Source of the DNA: Ensifer oleiphilus | Lineage (GTDB): Bacteria > Pseudomonadota > Alphaproteobacteria > Rhizobiales > Rhizobiaceae | Assembly (NCBI RefSeq): GCF_013371465.1 | Contig: NZ_JABWDU010000004.1 | Location: 310,001-374,000 of the forward strand | Reading direction: 5' to 3' | DNA: 64,000 bases | Part shown: piece after piece, positions 18,987-27,591 of the stretch | Layout of the letters: every line of letters starts with the position of its first letter | How positions within the stretch are numbered: the first letter of the stretch is position 1 | The notes under the pieces: generated by a model | Databases searched by the model: none | What the model saw: the letters and a program-made list of their open reading frames with translations, nothing else | What the model was told of the DNA's origin: nothing | Made by a program: the position numbers and the translations under genes

Positions 18987-20771
18987 TCAGAAATTCTGCC
19001 ATCCGTCGTTCGTTGGTGCGACGGCAAGGGCTTGTCGTTGTCCGCCGCGCAGGGTGCGGGCGGGTGTGTGCATGCGCGTTGTCTGCTGGCGATCCTCGCC
19101 GTAGCGCGGCATCTCGATTTGCGCCGTCTCCTGGCCGATCTGGAACTGCCTGAGCAAGGCGTGAAGGGCCTCTGCTTCCCGCGACATGTTGTGGCTCGCA
19201 GCAGTGCTTTCTTCCACCATGGCGGCATTCTGTTGGGTGGCCTGATCCATCTGGTTGACCGCCTGGTTGATTTCCTTCAATCCCGTCGATTGCTCGCGGG
19301 CGGCCTCGACGATGGCCGAGACGTTGAGGTTGATCTCCTGTACCTGGACCAGGATTTCCTCAAGTGCTGCCCCCGTCTGCCCGACAAGCGAGACGCCGTT
19401 CTTGACGTGGTCGCTGGAGGTGGTGATCAGCGCCTTGATCTCCTTGGCCGCCTGGGCCGAGCGTTGGGCAAGTTCCCGGACTTCCTGGGCGACGACGGCA
19501 AACCCCTTGCCTGCTTCACCGGCACGCGCCGCTTCGACGCCGGCATTCAATGCCAGTAGATTGGTCTGGAAGGCGATGTCGTCGATGACGCCGATGATGT
19601 TGGAGATCTCGCGTGAAGATTGCTCGATCTGATCCATCGCACCGATGGCGCTTTTGACGACGCTGCCGGAGCGCTCGGCTCCCGCCTTGGTCTTGGCAAC
19701 CAGCCCGCCGGCCTCCTCGGCGCGGCGGCTGCTGTCGGCGACTGTCGTGGTGATCTCATCGAGGGCGGCTGCGGTTTCCTCCACCGAGGCGGCCTGCTGC
19801 TCCGTGCGCTTGGAAAGATCGTCCGCGGCCGAGCGGATCTCGCGCGCTCCGGAAGCGATGGCGTTGGCATTGTCGCCGACGGTCCGCATCGCCCGACAGA
19901 GCCGATCGATCGCACCATTGAAATCGGTGCGTACCGCTTCCATGCTGGGAACGAAGGGCGTCGGCAGGCTGTGGGTGAGATCGCCCTCGGCAAGCGCCTG
20001 AAGGCCATCGCCGAGCGCCTTGATCGCGCCCATGCGCTCACTGACGTCGGTTGCGAACTTGACGACCTTGTAGACCTTGCCGTTCGTGTCGCGGATCGGA
20101 TTGTAGGCCGCCTGGATCCAGATCTCCTTGCCGCTCTTGCCGTAGCGCACGAACTCGTTGGAGATGAACTCGCCGGCAGCCAGCTTCTTCCAGAACTCGG
20201 CATACTCAGAGCCTTGCACGTAGGCCGGATCGCAGAACATGCTGTGATGCCTGCCCTGAATTTCCTTCAGGCTGTAGCCGAGCGCGTTGCAGAAGTTCTC
20301 GTTGGCGGTGACGATCTCGCCCGAAGGGGTGAATTCGATCACTGCCTGCGATTTCGAGATGGCATCGAGCTTGCCGCCATCCTCATTCGCCTTGATCTTG
20401 GCGGCGGTGATGTCGCTTGCCAACTTCACGACCTTGTAGGGCTTGCCGTTGTGGAAGACGGGGTTGTAGGTCGCCTGGATCCAGATTTCGCGGCCGCCCT
20501 TGGCCAGGCGCTTATAGGCATTGGCGTCGAATTCGCCCCGTCCAAGCCGGGCCCAGAAATCACGATACTCCTGCGTCTGCACATAATCCGGTGCGCAGAA
20601 CATGCGGTGGTGCTGGCCGACGATCTCCTGCAGGGTGTAGCCGAGTGCCTGGCAGAAGTTTTCGTTGGCCGTCAGAATTTTTCCCGTGAGATCGAACTGG
20701 ATCATGGCCTGCGACTTTGACAGCGCGGCGACGATCTGGCGCGAATCCAGGCTCCGTCCGAAAGAGAACAT
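18987..20771 (-). CDS. Soluble methyl-accepting chemotaxis protein with two PAS domains
   Basis: The 594-residue receptor has no transmembrane segment, so it should be cytoplasmic. Two PAS domains with PAC motifs repeat in tandem (ANENFCQALGYTLQEIVGQHH near residue 40; ANENFCNALGYSLKEIQGRHH near residue 165). A HAMP-like linker and an MCP signalling domain follow, with the hairpin tip IDDIAFQTNLLALNAGVEAARAGE. The last five residues, GWQNF, fit the xWxxF pentapeptide that tethers CheR/CheB. McpY of Sinorhizobium is similar in build. ATG 20771 is chosen because AGAGGG lies upstream; an ATG at 20804 is less likely. PAS ligands, possibly heme or flavin, are unknown. Confidence 0.85.
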   Translation of the reverse strand: MFSFGRSLDSRQIVAALSKSQAMIQFDLTGKILTANENFCQALGYTLQEIVGQHHRMFCAPDYVQTQEYRDFWARLGRGEFDANAYKRLAKGGREIWIQATYNPVFHNGKPYKVVKLASDITAAKIKANEDGGKLDAISKSQAVIEFTPSGEIVTANENFCNALGYSLKEIQGRHHSMFCDPAYVQGSEYAEFWKKLAAGEFISNEFVRYGKSGKEIWIQAAYNPIRDTNGKVYKVVKFATDVSERMGAIKALGDGLQALAEGDLTHSLPTPFVPSMEAVRTDFNGAIDRLCRAMRTVGDNANAIASGAREIRSAADDLSKRTEQQAASVEETAAALDEITTTVADSSRRAEEAGGLVAKTKAGAERSGSVVKSAIGAMDQIEQSSREISNIIGVIDDIAFQTNLLALNAGVEAARAGEAGKGFAVVAQEVRELAQRSAQAAKEIKALITTSSDHVKNGVSLVGQTGAALEEILVQVQEINLNVSAIVEAAREQSTGLKEINQAVNQMDQATQQNAAMVEESTAASHNMSREAEALHALLRQFQIGQETAQIEMPRYGEDRQQTTRMHTPARTLRGGQRQALAVAPTNDGWQNF

Positions 20772-21156
20772 GATTACCCTCTGATTTGGTTCTTGTTGTT
20801 TCAAGCGGAAAGCCGGGACTCGTTACGTGCGGTGTCGACAGGGCGTGCGGGGCCGAAAGCGGCGCAGGCTCCGGGGACAAGGACAAATGCCGGCATGCCG
20901 AAAATTGTCTGGTCCGTCGTCCGCCGGCCCAATCGGGGTCAGCGTTTTCTTGCTGCGGGGGAGTTCGAACTCGTGGGCGTTCATGCCCATGACGTGTTGC
21001 TTATGCAATCTACGTTAGTATCAGGATTATTAAGCATCTGTTAAAATAGCAATTATCAGTTTTGAGTTGTGAAAACTTGCATGCTGTTTATAGGTTGAAT
21101 TAGCAACTTGTCGTTTACGAATCGCCCGCGACGCTTTGAAGCCGGACGAGGCGGAC
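20772..21156. other. Intergenic region before the chemoreceptor, no gene seen
   Basis: About 385 bases without a convincing coding frame. The part from 21000 to 21115 is clearly richer in A and T than its neighbours, and should hold the promoter of the chemoreceptor gene. I see no clear sigma-70 boxes or named operator. Confidence 0.5.
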
Positions 21157-21190
21157 AAAAAAAGCCGCCTTGCCCAACGGCAAAGCGGCT
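21157..21190 (-). terminator. Rho-independent terminator of cheW
   Basis: On the minus strand AGCCGCTTTGCC pairs with GGCAAGGCGGCT across a short loop and is followed by seven T residues. It lies 25 bases past the cheW stop. Confidence 0.85.
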
Positions 21191-21214
21191 CCGATACGGT
21201 GACCTGCCCTGTTG

Positions 21215-21694
21215 TTAGGCGGCCATTTCCTCGACTTCGCGTTCCTTGAACATGCGCGCGAGGTTGAGGAAGCAGATCATGCCGTTCTCATTGGCGATGA
21301 TGCCCTCGGCAAAGCTCTTGTCGAAGGAGGCGGTGACTTCCGGAACCGGTTGTACCTGGTTGCCCTGGACCGTGAGGATGTCGGAAACGCGATCGACCAC
21401 CAGGCCGATCACCATGTTGTGCACTTCGGCAACGACGATGGCGCTGCGCTCATTGGCCGTGGTCGACTTCATGCCGAGCTTGTGAGCCAGGTCGATGATC
21501 GGGATCACGGTTCCGCGCAGATTCATCACGCCGATGACCTCGGGCGGCGAATGCGGGATCGGGGTCGAGGGGGCCCATCCACGGATTTCACGGATCGTGG
21601 TGGTCTTGACGCAGAATTCCTGATCGTGGAGGCGGAACGCGATGATTTCCAGCGTCTCGCCGTCGAAACCAGCCGTCCTGAGTGTGCTTGTCAT
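21215..21694 (-). CDS. cheW: Chemotaxis coupling protein CheW
   Basis: The 159-residue product is a single-domain CheW, the scaffold that links receptors to CheA. Typical blocks are IIAFRLHDQEFCVKTTTIREIRGW, VIGVMNLRGTVIPIIDLAHKLGM and VVDRVSDILTV. I chose ATG 21694 (MTSTLRTAG) because GGAAGGACC precedes it; the longer frame to 21814 has no such site. It lies upstream of the PAS chemoreceptor on the same strand but has its own terminator, so the two are separate units. No cheA or motor genes are near. Confidence 0.9.
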   Translation of the reverse strand: MTSTLRTAGFDGETLEIIAFRLHDQEFCVKTTTIREIRGWAPSTPIPHSPPEVIGVMNLRGTVIPIIDLAHKLGMKSTTANERSAIVVAEVHNMVIGLVVDRVSDILTVQGNQVQPVPEVTASFDKSFAEGIIANENGMICFLNLARMFKEREVEEMAA

Positions 21695-21936
21695 CGAAGG
21701 TCCTTCCAGCTTTCCGGTCGACGCCACAAGGCGCGACACCGCCAAACTCGTTACATCTCCGTGCGGTGCGGTCGCGGCTGGCGCGGCCATTGAGCCGATG
21801 GGGAGCGTTTTCAAAAGTCCGCCGACGACATCCGGCGGGGCGCAGCTGCATCATGCGCGGAGGAACCGCTTTGCGCTTTGGGAAGGGACTATAGGCCGGG
21901 ATTCGTTAAGACTTGCTTTTGCAAGTGCTAATACCA

Positions 21937-21966
21937 CTTGCGCCCCTGATGATGCCGGGGCGCAAG
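21937..21966 (-). terminator. Stem-loop after rocD
   Basis: Perfect 10-bp inverted repeat CTTGCGCCCC / GGGGCGCAAG with a ten-base loop, 25 bases past the rocD stop. It lacks a T-run. A second small hairpin ACTTGC-TTTT-GCAAGT lies at 21911-21926. Confidence 0.55.
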
Positions 21967-21990
21967 GGAAAATGCTGCGATGGCTGAAGA

Positions 21991-23196
21991 TCAGGCGGAG
22001 GCGAGAACCTTGGCAAACTGTTCCACGGCCCAATCGACCTGCTCGGCGGTGATCACGAGCGGCGGTGCGATGCGGATCGTGTCGCCGTGGGTGTCCTTGG
22101 CAAGGATGCCGAGTTGCTTCAGCGCTTCGCAATATTTACGGGCGCCACCGGCTTCCGGCACCAGCTCGACCGCCAGCATCAGGCCGCGTCCGCGCACTTC
22201 CTTGATGATGTTCGAGCGGATGTCGGTCAGGCCCTTCTGGAAGCGGTCGCCCATGCGCGCCGAGTTCTCGATCATGCCTTCTTCGGTCAGGGCCTTGAGT
22301 GCCGCGCGGGCGATGGCGCAGGCAAGCGGATTGCCGCCGAAGGTCGAGCCGTGCTGGCCGGGCTTGAGGACGCCCAAGACTTCCGAGTTCGAAAGCACGG
22401 CCGAGACCGGGTAGAAACCGCCCGAAAGCGCCTTGCCGATCAGGGTCACGTCCGCTTCGATGCCTTCGTGTTCTTCGGCCAGCAGCTTGCCGGTGCGGCC
22501 AAGGCCGGTCTGAATCTCGTCGAGGATCAGCGTGATGCCATGTCTGGTGCAGAGTTCGCGGACCGCCGGGAAATAGCCCGGTGTGGGAACCAGCACGCCG
22601 GCTTCGCCCTGGATCGGCTCGACCAGGAAGGCGACGGTGTTTTCGGTGATTGCGGCGCGGAAGGCGTCGATGTCGCCGAAGGGCACGACCTTGAAACCGG
22701 GCGCAAACGGGCCGAAGCCGGTGCGCGCGTCCGGATCGGTCGAGAAGCCGACGATGCCCATGGTGCGGCCATGGAAGTTGTTGGAGCAAACGATGATCTC
22801 GGCCTTGTTTTCGGCCACACCCTTGACCTCGTAGCCCCACTTGCGCACGGCCTTGACGGCGGTCTCGACGGCTTCGGCGCCCGAGTTCATCGGCAGCACC
22901 TTGTGCGAACCGGTGAGCGCCGCGATCTCCTCATAGAAATGCGCGAGCTGATCGTTGCGGAAGGCGCGCGACGTCAGCGTCAGCTTCTGCGCCTGCTCCA
23001 TCATCGCCTGGAAGATCTTCGGGTGGCAGTGGCCCTGGTTGACGGCGGAATAAGCCGACAGGCAGTCGAGGTAGCGATTGCCTTCCATATCCCAGACATA
23101 GACGCCTTCGCCGCGCGAAAGCACGACGTCGAGCGGTTTGTAGTTGTGTGCGCCGAGCCGGTATTCGGTTTCGATCAGGGCTGCTGTGGTGTTCAT
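21991..23196 (-). CDS. rocD: Ornithine aminotransferase RocD
   Basis: The 401-residue PLP enzyme of the class III aminotransferase family converts ornithine and 2-oxoglutarate to glutamate semialdehyde and glutamate. The start region [38 protein letters not shown] is typical of ornithine-oxo-acid transaminase. The PLP-site block [15 protein letters not shown] and the catalytic lysine in [15 protein letters not shown] are present. It follows the arginase gene after 26 bases, which gives a complete arginine-to-glutamate-semialdehyde route. GGAGGACG precedes the ATG. Confidence 0.93.
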   Translation of the reverse strand: MNTTAALIETEYRLGAHNYKPLDVVLSRGEGVYVWDMEGNRYLDCLSAYSAVNQGHCHPKIFQAMMEQAQKLTLTSRAFRNDQLAHFYEEIAALTGSHKVLPMNSGAEAVETAVKAVRKWGYEVKGVAENKAEIIVCSNNFHGRTMGIVGFSTDPDARTGFGPFAPGFKVVPFGDIDAFRAAITENTVAFLVEPIQGEAGVLVPTPGYFPAVRELCTRHGITLILDEIQTGLGRTGKLLAEEHEGIEADVTLIGKALSGGFYPVSAVLSNSEVLGVLKPGQHGSTFGGNPLACAIARAALKALTEEGMIENSARMGDRFQKGLTDIRSNIIKEVRGRGLMLAVELVPEAGGARKYCEALKQLGILAKDTHGDTIRIAPPLVITAEQVDWAVEQFAKVLASA

Positions 23197-23222
23197 CCGT
23201 CGTCCTCCGTTATTTTTCTACT

Positions 23223-24146
23223 TCAGGCGCTGCGGGTCGGGCGGTCGAGGACGCGGCGGCCGAAAAGGCTCGCGGTCAGCTCGACCAGGACACGCGCGCT
23301 CTTGCCGCGATCGTCGAGGAACGGGTTCAGTTCGACGACGTCGAGGGAGGAGACGAGATCGCTTTCCCAGAGCATTTCCATGATCAGGTGAGCTTCGCGG
23401 AAGGTGGCGCCGCCGGGCACGGTGGTACCGACACCGGGTGCCAGCTCGGGATCCATGAAGTCGACGTCGAGGCTGACATGCAGGAGGCCGTTGGCCGAGC
23501 GGACCTCGTCGAGGATATGACGCATGATGTGCGCCATGCCGAGCTCGTCGACCGCGCGCATGTCGTAGACGCGTACGCCGTGTTCGGCGATCTCTTCGCG
23601 CTCGCGGTCATCGACCGAGCGGATGCCGACCTGGAAGACCTTGGTCGGATCGACCATCGGCCGGTCCGCCGGCAGGATCGGGGTGAACTCGGCCTGGCCG
23701 CAGAAGAAGGCGACCGGCATGCCGTGCATGTTGCCGGATGGCGACGTGGCCGGAGAGTTGAAGTCGGCGTGGGCATCGAGCCAGAGCACGAACAACGGAC
23801 GGCCGACTTCGGCGGCGTAACGCGCCATGCCGGAAACGCTGCCCATCGACAGCGCGTGGTCGCCGCCCAGAATGATCGGAAAATGGCCCTTGCGCACGGT
23901 GTCATGAACCGAGTCGTGCAGCGCGCGGGCGAAGGCAGCGACGATCTGCAGGTTGTTGGCGCCTGAATGGTTGGCAAGGTCGCGCGCCGGCAGCGGCTTG
24001 ACGTCGCCTTCGTCGTAGACGGTGTGCCCGAGGTCACGCAGAACGGTGTCGATACCTGCAATGCGGAGCGCCGTCGGCCCCATGGCCGCGCCGCGTCGTC
24101 CAGAACCTTCTTCGATGGGTGCGCCGATCAGCGTGATGGTCGTCAT
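23223..24146 (-). CDS. rocF: Arginase
   Basis: The 307-residue product is a ureohydrolase that splits arginine to ornithine and urea using two manganese ions. The metal motifs are all visible: GGDHALSMGS, WLDAHADFN and SLDVDFMDPELAPG. It is first in the rocF-rocD unit and diverges from an Lrp-type regulator gene. A symmetrical element in the shared intergenic region is a candidate operator. The symbol follows the ornithine aminotransferase context; in rhizobia the gene is also called arcB-linked or argI. Confidence 0.92.
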   Translation of the reverse strand: MTTITLIGAPIEEGSGRRGAAMGPTALRIAGIDTVLRDLGHTVYDEGDVKPLPARDLANHSGANNLQIVAAFARALHDSVHDTVRKGHFPIILGGDHALSMGSVSGMARYAAEVGRPLFVLWLDAHADFNSPATSPSGNMHGMPVAFFCGQAEFTPILPADRPMVDPTKVFQVGIRSVDDREREEIAEHGVRVYDMRAVDELGMAHIMRHILDEVRSANGLLHVSLDVDFMDPELAPGVGTTVPGGATFREAHLIMEMLWESDLVSSLDVVELNPFLDDRGKSARVLVELTASLFGRRVLDRPTRSA

Positions 24147-24225
24147 ATCAGCCCGTTCCTTCCTGGTGATTCCCGTGAGTTGCGCGGATTATCGTCAAAA
24201 CGCGTGACAGCAAAAAGATGGAAAA

Positions 24226-24253
24226 CTGTCGATTGGAGAGATAAGATCGACAG
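24226..24253. promoter_or_regulatory. Dyad in the arginase/Lrp divergent promoter region
   Basis: CTGTCGAT (24226-24233) and ATCGACAG (24246-24253) form a perfect 8-bp inverted repeat with a 12-base spacer, 33 bases before the Lrp start. It is a likely target for the adjacent Lrp-type regulator. Confidence 0.5.
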
Positions 24254-24285
24254 ATTGCTAAGTCCGATTTTACAAAGTGAGAGCT

Positions 24286-24720
24286 ATGGACGACCTTGAC
24301 CAGGCGCTGATCAGCGCCTTGCGCCAGAATGCCCGCCTGCCGGTCTCGACCCTTTCGGCGCGCACCGGCGTCTCGCGCGCTACCGTTGCAGCCCGCATCG
24401 ACCGGCTTGTGGCCAACGGCACGATCGCCGCCTTCACCATCCGCACCGGATCGGAAATTCCAGCCTCTGGGGTGCGTGCCGTGGTGATGATCGAGGTGCA
24501 CGGCAAGATGGCCGACCGGGTTGCCGAACAGTTGCGCGGTCTGCCGCAGGTGAGAGCGCTGCACAGCACCAACGGCCGCTGGGACTTCATCGCCGAACTC
24601 GAGGACCGGGACCTGGTGTCGTTCGACGAGACCCTGAGGCGGATCCGTTTGATCGACGGCATTACCGTGACGGAGACGAACATCCTGTTGAAAACGAGCA
24701 AGCTGACGGGCGCATTCTAG
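24286..24720 (+). CDS. Lrp/AsnC-family regulator of arginine catabolism
   Basis: The 144-residue protein has an N-terminal helix-turn-helix (DDLDQALISALRQNARLPVSTLSARTGVSRATVAARIDRLVANG) and a C-terminal RAM ligand-binding domain (VRAVVMIEVHGKMADRVAEQL). It diverges from the arginase-rocD unit, and such regulators typically activate the neighbouring catabolic genes in response to arginine or ornithine. I take ATG 24286 as start; a GTG at 24277 is also possible. Control of arginase is inferred from position. Confidence 0.88.
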   Translation: MDDLDQALISALRQNARLPVSTLSARTGVSRATVAARIDRLVANGTIAAFTIRTGSEIPASGVRAVVMIEVHGKMADRVAEQLRGLPQVRALHSTNGRWDFIAELEDRDLVSFDETLRRIRLIDGITVTETNILLKTSKLTGAF

Positions 24721-24832
24721 TCGTTCTGGGCGCGCCGGGCGGCCTGCGAAAAGCATCGCCGTGAGCTGATTGTTCTTGATTTGTTCTCTTCTTTGTATAT
24801 GATGTGCGCCTCACCCGAGATTGGAGGATGTC

Positions 24833-25330
24833 ATGGTCATCAATGGCGGCAGGCTGGCCGATCGGCAGATCTGTGTGAAGCTTTTTGTCCGGCATGGCGA
24901 TGAGGACCGCGCCATTGCCTTTTATCGCGATGTGCTGGGCGCCGAACTGGTCCAGCGACATGAATGGCCGAGCGGCATCCTGACCAGCGCCGATCTCAGG
25001 ATCGGCGAATCCGTCTTCAGGATTGCCGGTGCCAATCCGCGCCGTGACGCCGAGCCGAAGCTTGGCGGGCCAAGGTCGCCGCACGCGCTTGGCACCACGG
25101 CGGTCATTCTCGAACTGCATGTGAAGGACGTCGACCGGGTCATCGGCCGGGCGATCGGGGCGGGGGCTGCACTCAGGAACCCGGCCGAGACGCTGTCGAC
25201 CGGAGACCGCGTCGGCGCCTTCATCGATCCGTTCGGCCATATCTGGGCGCTGTTCAATGCCCTTGAAGATATCGATTTCGGGGATGCCGATATCGTCGAT
25301 CTGAACCTTGAGGCCCGCGACGCCGCATAG
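24833..25330 (+). CDS. VOC superfamily (glyoxalase/bleomycin resistance-like) protein
   Basis: The 165-residue product has the paired beta-alpha-beta-beta-beta layout of VOC proteins: VKLFVRHGDEDRAIAFYRDVLGAELVQRHEW at the N-terminus and ILELHVKDVDRVIGRAIGAGA with GDRVGAFIDPFGHIWAL in the second half. The latter is typical of PhnB/YdeI-like members. Without clear substrate residues I cannot tell isomerase, dioxygenase or binding role. ATG 24833 is preferred over TTG 24821, because TTGGAGGA then acts as ribosome binding site. Confidence 0.8.
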   Translation: MVINGGRLADRQICVKLFVRHGDEDRAIAFYRDVLGAELVQRHEWPSGILTSADLRIGESVFRIAGANPRRDAEPKLGGPRSPHALGTTAVILELHVKDVDRVIGRAIGAGAALRNPAETLSTGDRVGAFIDPFGHIWALFNALEDIDFGDADIVDLNLEARDAA

Positions 25331-25365
25331 GCGGCGCGGGCCATGTCGCCCTTGCTTCGGTGCGT

Positions 25366-26157
25366 TCAGAAGAACTCGTCGAGAAGGCAGTAGAAGTCGA
25401 GTTTTTCCGGATCGGCGCGACGGATGCCGTAAAGATCGAGAAACGGCTGAACCCATTCCTTCCCGAGATTATACGTGATGCTGCGGCAGGTCAGCGCGAG
25501 ATCCTGATAGGGATCGGCAACGCCCAGACGACTGCAATCGATGAAGCCGGCGAAGCGACCGTCCCGGGCGATGACGTTTGGCAGGCAGGCGTCGCCGTGG
25601 GTGACGACCAGTTTTCCTTCCCGCGGGATTTTGGCTTGAAGCTCGACGAACAATTCTTCAGCGGTCTTGCCAAGCCGCGCCTCATCGAAATCGGTCACAT
25701 CGATCACGTCCGCCTCTGCGCGCAGCTTGGCGGCCGCCACGCGTGCGCCGACCCTGTGGTCGAAGGGGCACGTCTCGGCGTCAAGCGCATGCATGCGACG
25801 CACCGCTTCGGCAAGGAGGACGACCTGTTCTGACGCAGCAAGGGTGCTGGAGGCAAGGTCGACGCCGTCGACCGCCTCCATCAGCAGCCAGTTGCGGCGT
25901 GCGTATACGTCGCGGGCGATGACGCGCGGGCAAGGCATCCCCTGCTTGCCCAGCCATTCGAGCCGCTCGGCCTCGTCGCCAAGCTCGTCGAAGGGACCGG
26001 ACTGCTCGACCTTCAGAACCAGAGGAGGGCGCGCTTCGGCGCCGAACAGGAAGACGCTCGATTCCGACTGGCCAAGACTGTCCTTTCGCCAGGAATAGCC
26101 GTCGAGCAGCGGTGCGAAATCAGGCGGAAGATCGATATCGGGAAGCTGAAGAGACAA
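25366..26157 (-). CDS. APH(3')-like aminoglycoside phosphotransferase
   Basis: The 263-residue product strongly resembles aminoglycoside 3'-phosphotransferases of the NptII type. The catalytic block VTHGDACLPNVIARDGRFAGFIDCSRLGVADPYQDLAL carries the aspartate of HGDxxxxN and the metal-binding aspartate of IDC; the end CLLDEFF also matches NptII. It would phosphorylate kanamycin-like substrates with ATP in the cytoplasm, but activity on drugs is inferred. No ATG lies near; TTG 26157 gives the family length, while the ATG at 26472 would add 105 unrelated residues. Base use resembles the neighbourhood, so it may be a resident rhizobial gene rather than an acquired one. Confidence 0.8.
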   Translation of the reverse strand: MSLQLPDIDLPPDFAPLLDGYSWRKDSLGQSESSVFLFGAEARPPLVLKVEQSGPFDELGDEAERLEWLGKQGMPCPRVIARDVYARRNWLLMEAVDGVDLASSTLAASEQVVLLAEAVRRMHALDAETCPFDHRVGARVAAAKLRAEADVIDVTDFDEARLGKTAEELFVELQAKIPREGKLVVTHGDACLPNVIARDGRFAGFIDCSRLGVADPYQDLALTCRSITYNLGKEWVQPFLDLYGIRRADPEKLDFYCLLDEFF

Positions 26158-26461
26158 GAAACACCTGAAGCTATGCGTTGTGCCGAAAGTGCAGACGGGA
26201 GCCCTGCTTGTCCTCCTGGACGCAGGCAGCTCGCCGTAGCATCGTGAAACTGCGCGTGTTTTCAACGCTAAACCCCATGGGCTCAAGGCATGAAAACACG
26301 CAACGGTGGTGGGAGGGCATGTAGGGACGGGATTGTGCAAAAACCATGTCGGCCCGGCAGCAATGCGTTCATTCCTCGCGCAATCTCGATGCAATCCGCA
26401 CAAAATACCGCTTGAGCCGAACCTAGGGTCATACCTTAGAAGACGATGGCAGGAGACTTTC
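26158..26461. other. Divergent intergenic region between APH-like and MerR genes
   Basis: About 304 bases without a supported gene. It holds an 11-bp perfect inverted repeat (GCGTGTTTTCA at 26254-26264 and TGAAAACACGC at 26291-26301, 26-base spacer) and, next to the MerR gene, a MerR-type promoter. Both divergent promoters should lie here. Confidence 0.6.
26412..26442 (+). promoter_or_regulatory. MerR-type promoter with 19-bp spacer and dyad
   Basis: TTGAGC (26412-26417) and TAGAAG (26437-26442) are separated by 19 bases, the extended spacing typical of MerR-activated promoters. Between them lies the imperfect dyad CTAGGGT-CAT-ACCTTAG (26423-26439). The MerR gene starts 20 bases downstream. 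Confidence 0.5.
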
Positions 26462-27547
26462 ATGAGCGACAAGCGAAACCGTGACCCCCTTCTGACCGCT
26501 GCCGAATGCGCCGAACGTCTCGGCCTGACGGTCAGGGCGCTGCGCGTCTATGAAGACCGGGGCCTGATCGCGCCGCGCCGGACGGACAAGAACTGGCGGC
26601 TCTATGGCGGCGCGGAAATCGCGCGGCTGACCGAGATCCTCGCCCTGAAGCGTCTCGGCCTCAGCTTGACCCGGATCACCATTCTGCTTGCCGGCACCGC
26701 GCCGGATCTCGGCCAGACGCTGACGATCCAGCAATCCGCGCTCGCCGATCTGCGCGACCGGGTCGAGCACAGCCTGTCGCTGGTCGGCGCTGCGCTCAAG
26801 AAGATATCGAGCGGCCAGGCCGTCTCGATCAGCGAACTCATCACGCTTGCCAAGGAGACCAGGATGACCGATCTATCGCCGGACACCGTCGCATGGCGAC
26901 GCTACGAGCAGGCACGGCCGCGGACGGAAGTTCGCTTCGAGCCCGACAAACACGGCTCCGTTGTCGGCGACTTCCAGTTCGAGACAGGTGACGTGCTCAG
27001 CATCATCTGTCGCGACGGCGGACTGATGGCACAGTTGACCGGACAGAGCGCGATCGACATCTATCCTGAAGCGGACCACCTGTTCTTCTACCGGGTCGTC
27101 CAGGCGCAGCTTTCCTTCACCCGTAACGACCGGGGTGACGTGGAAAGCGTGGTCCTGCACCAGGGCGGCTACGAACAGACGGCGAAGCGCATCGACGAGA
27201 GAAGGGCGCGCGCCGTTGCCGACGATCTGGAGAAACGGGTGAAGGACAAGATTCCGTTTCCCAACAGCGAGGCATTGCTTCGCCGCCTCATTGCCGAGCA
27301 TCAGCGCGGCGAGCCCGACTATGACGCAATGATGCCGGCACTTGCGGCAGTGGCGCGTGAGCAGGCGCCGATCGTCAAGGCAGAACTCGACCGTCTGGGG
27401 CAACTGCAGGCCGTTGTGTTCAAGGGCGTGCTGCAGGAAGGCTCCGACGTGTATGATGTGCGGTTCGACAAGGGAACTCTGGAATGCGGACTGACGCTCA
27501 CCTCCGATGGCAAGCTCAGCGGTATCTACTTTCGCCCGGCGCTGTAA
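26462..27547 (+). CDS. MerR-family regulator with DUF3471-like sensor region
   Basis: The 361-residue protein starts with a MerR helix-turn-helix (LTAAECAERLGLTVRALRVYEDRGLIAPRRTDKNWRLYGGAEIARLTEI) and a dimerisation coiled coil to about residue 125. The rest is not a usual MerR effector domain: residues about 150-245 look like DUF3471 (GDFQFETGDVLSIICRDGGLMAQLTGQSAIDIYPEADHLFFY), and the last 60 resemble the small domain often found behind beta-lactamase-like proteins (FKGVLQEGSDVYDVRFDKGTLECGL). The two regions may bind a hydrophobic or drug-like ligand. ATG 26462 follows CAGGAGAC. The gene diverges from the APH-like gene, and their functional link is open. Confidence 0.82.
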   Translation: MSDKRNRDPLLTAAECAERLGLTVRALRVYEDRGLIAPRRTDKNWRLYGGAEIARLTEILALKRLGLSLTRITILLAGTAPDLGQTLTIQQSALADLRDRVEHSLSLVGAALKKISSGQAVSISELITLAKETRMTDLSPDTVAWRRYEQARPRTEVRFEPDKHGSVVGDFQFETGDVLSIICRDGGLMAQLTGQSAIDIYPEADHLFFYRVVQAQLSFTRNDRGDVESVVLHQGGYEQTAKRIDERRARAVADDLEKRVKDKIPFPNSEALLRRLIAEHQRGEPDYDAMMPALAAVAREQAPIVKAELDRLGQLQAVVFKGVLQEGSDVYDVRFDKGTLECGLTLTSDGKLSGIYFRPAL

Positions 27548-27591
27548 GGCGCAGACCCCGAACCGGTCGCGGGCCAGTTGGAGTCAGCAGG

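Noticed and set aside
26158-26472. N-terminal extension of the APH-like gene to the ATG at 26472
   Set aside because: It would add 105 residues with no family similarity and overlap the MerR promoter and start; TTG 26157 gives the family length.
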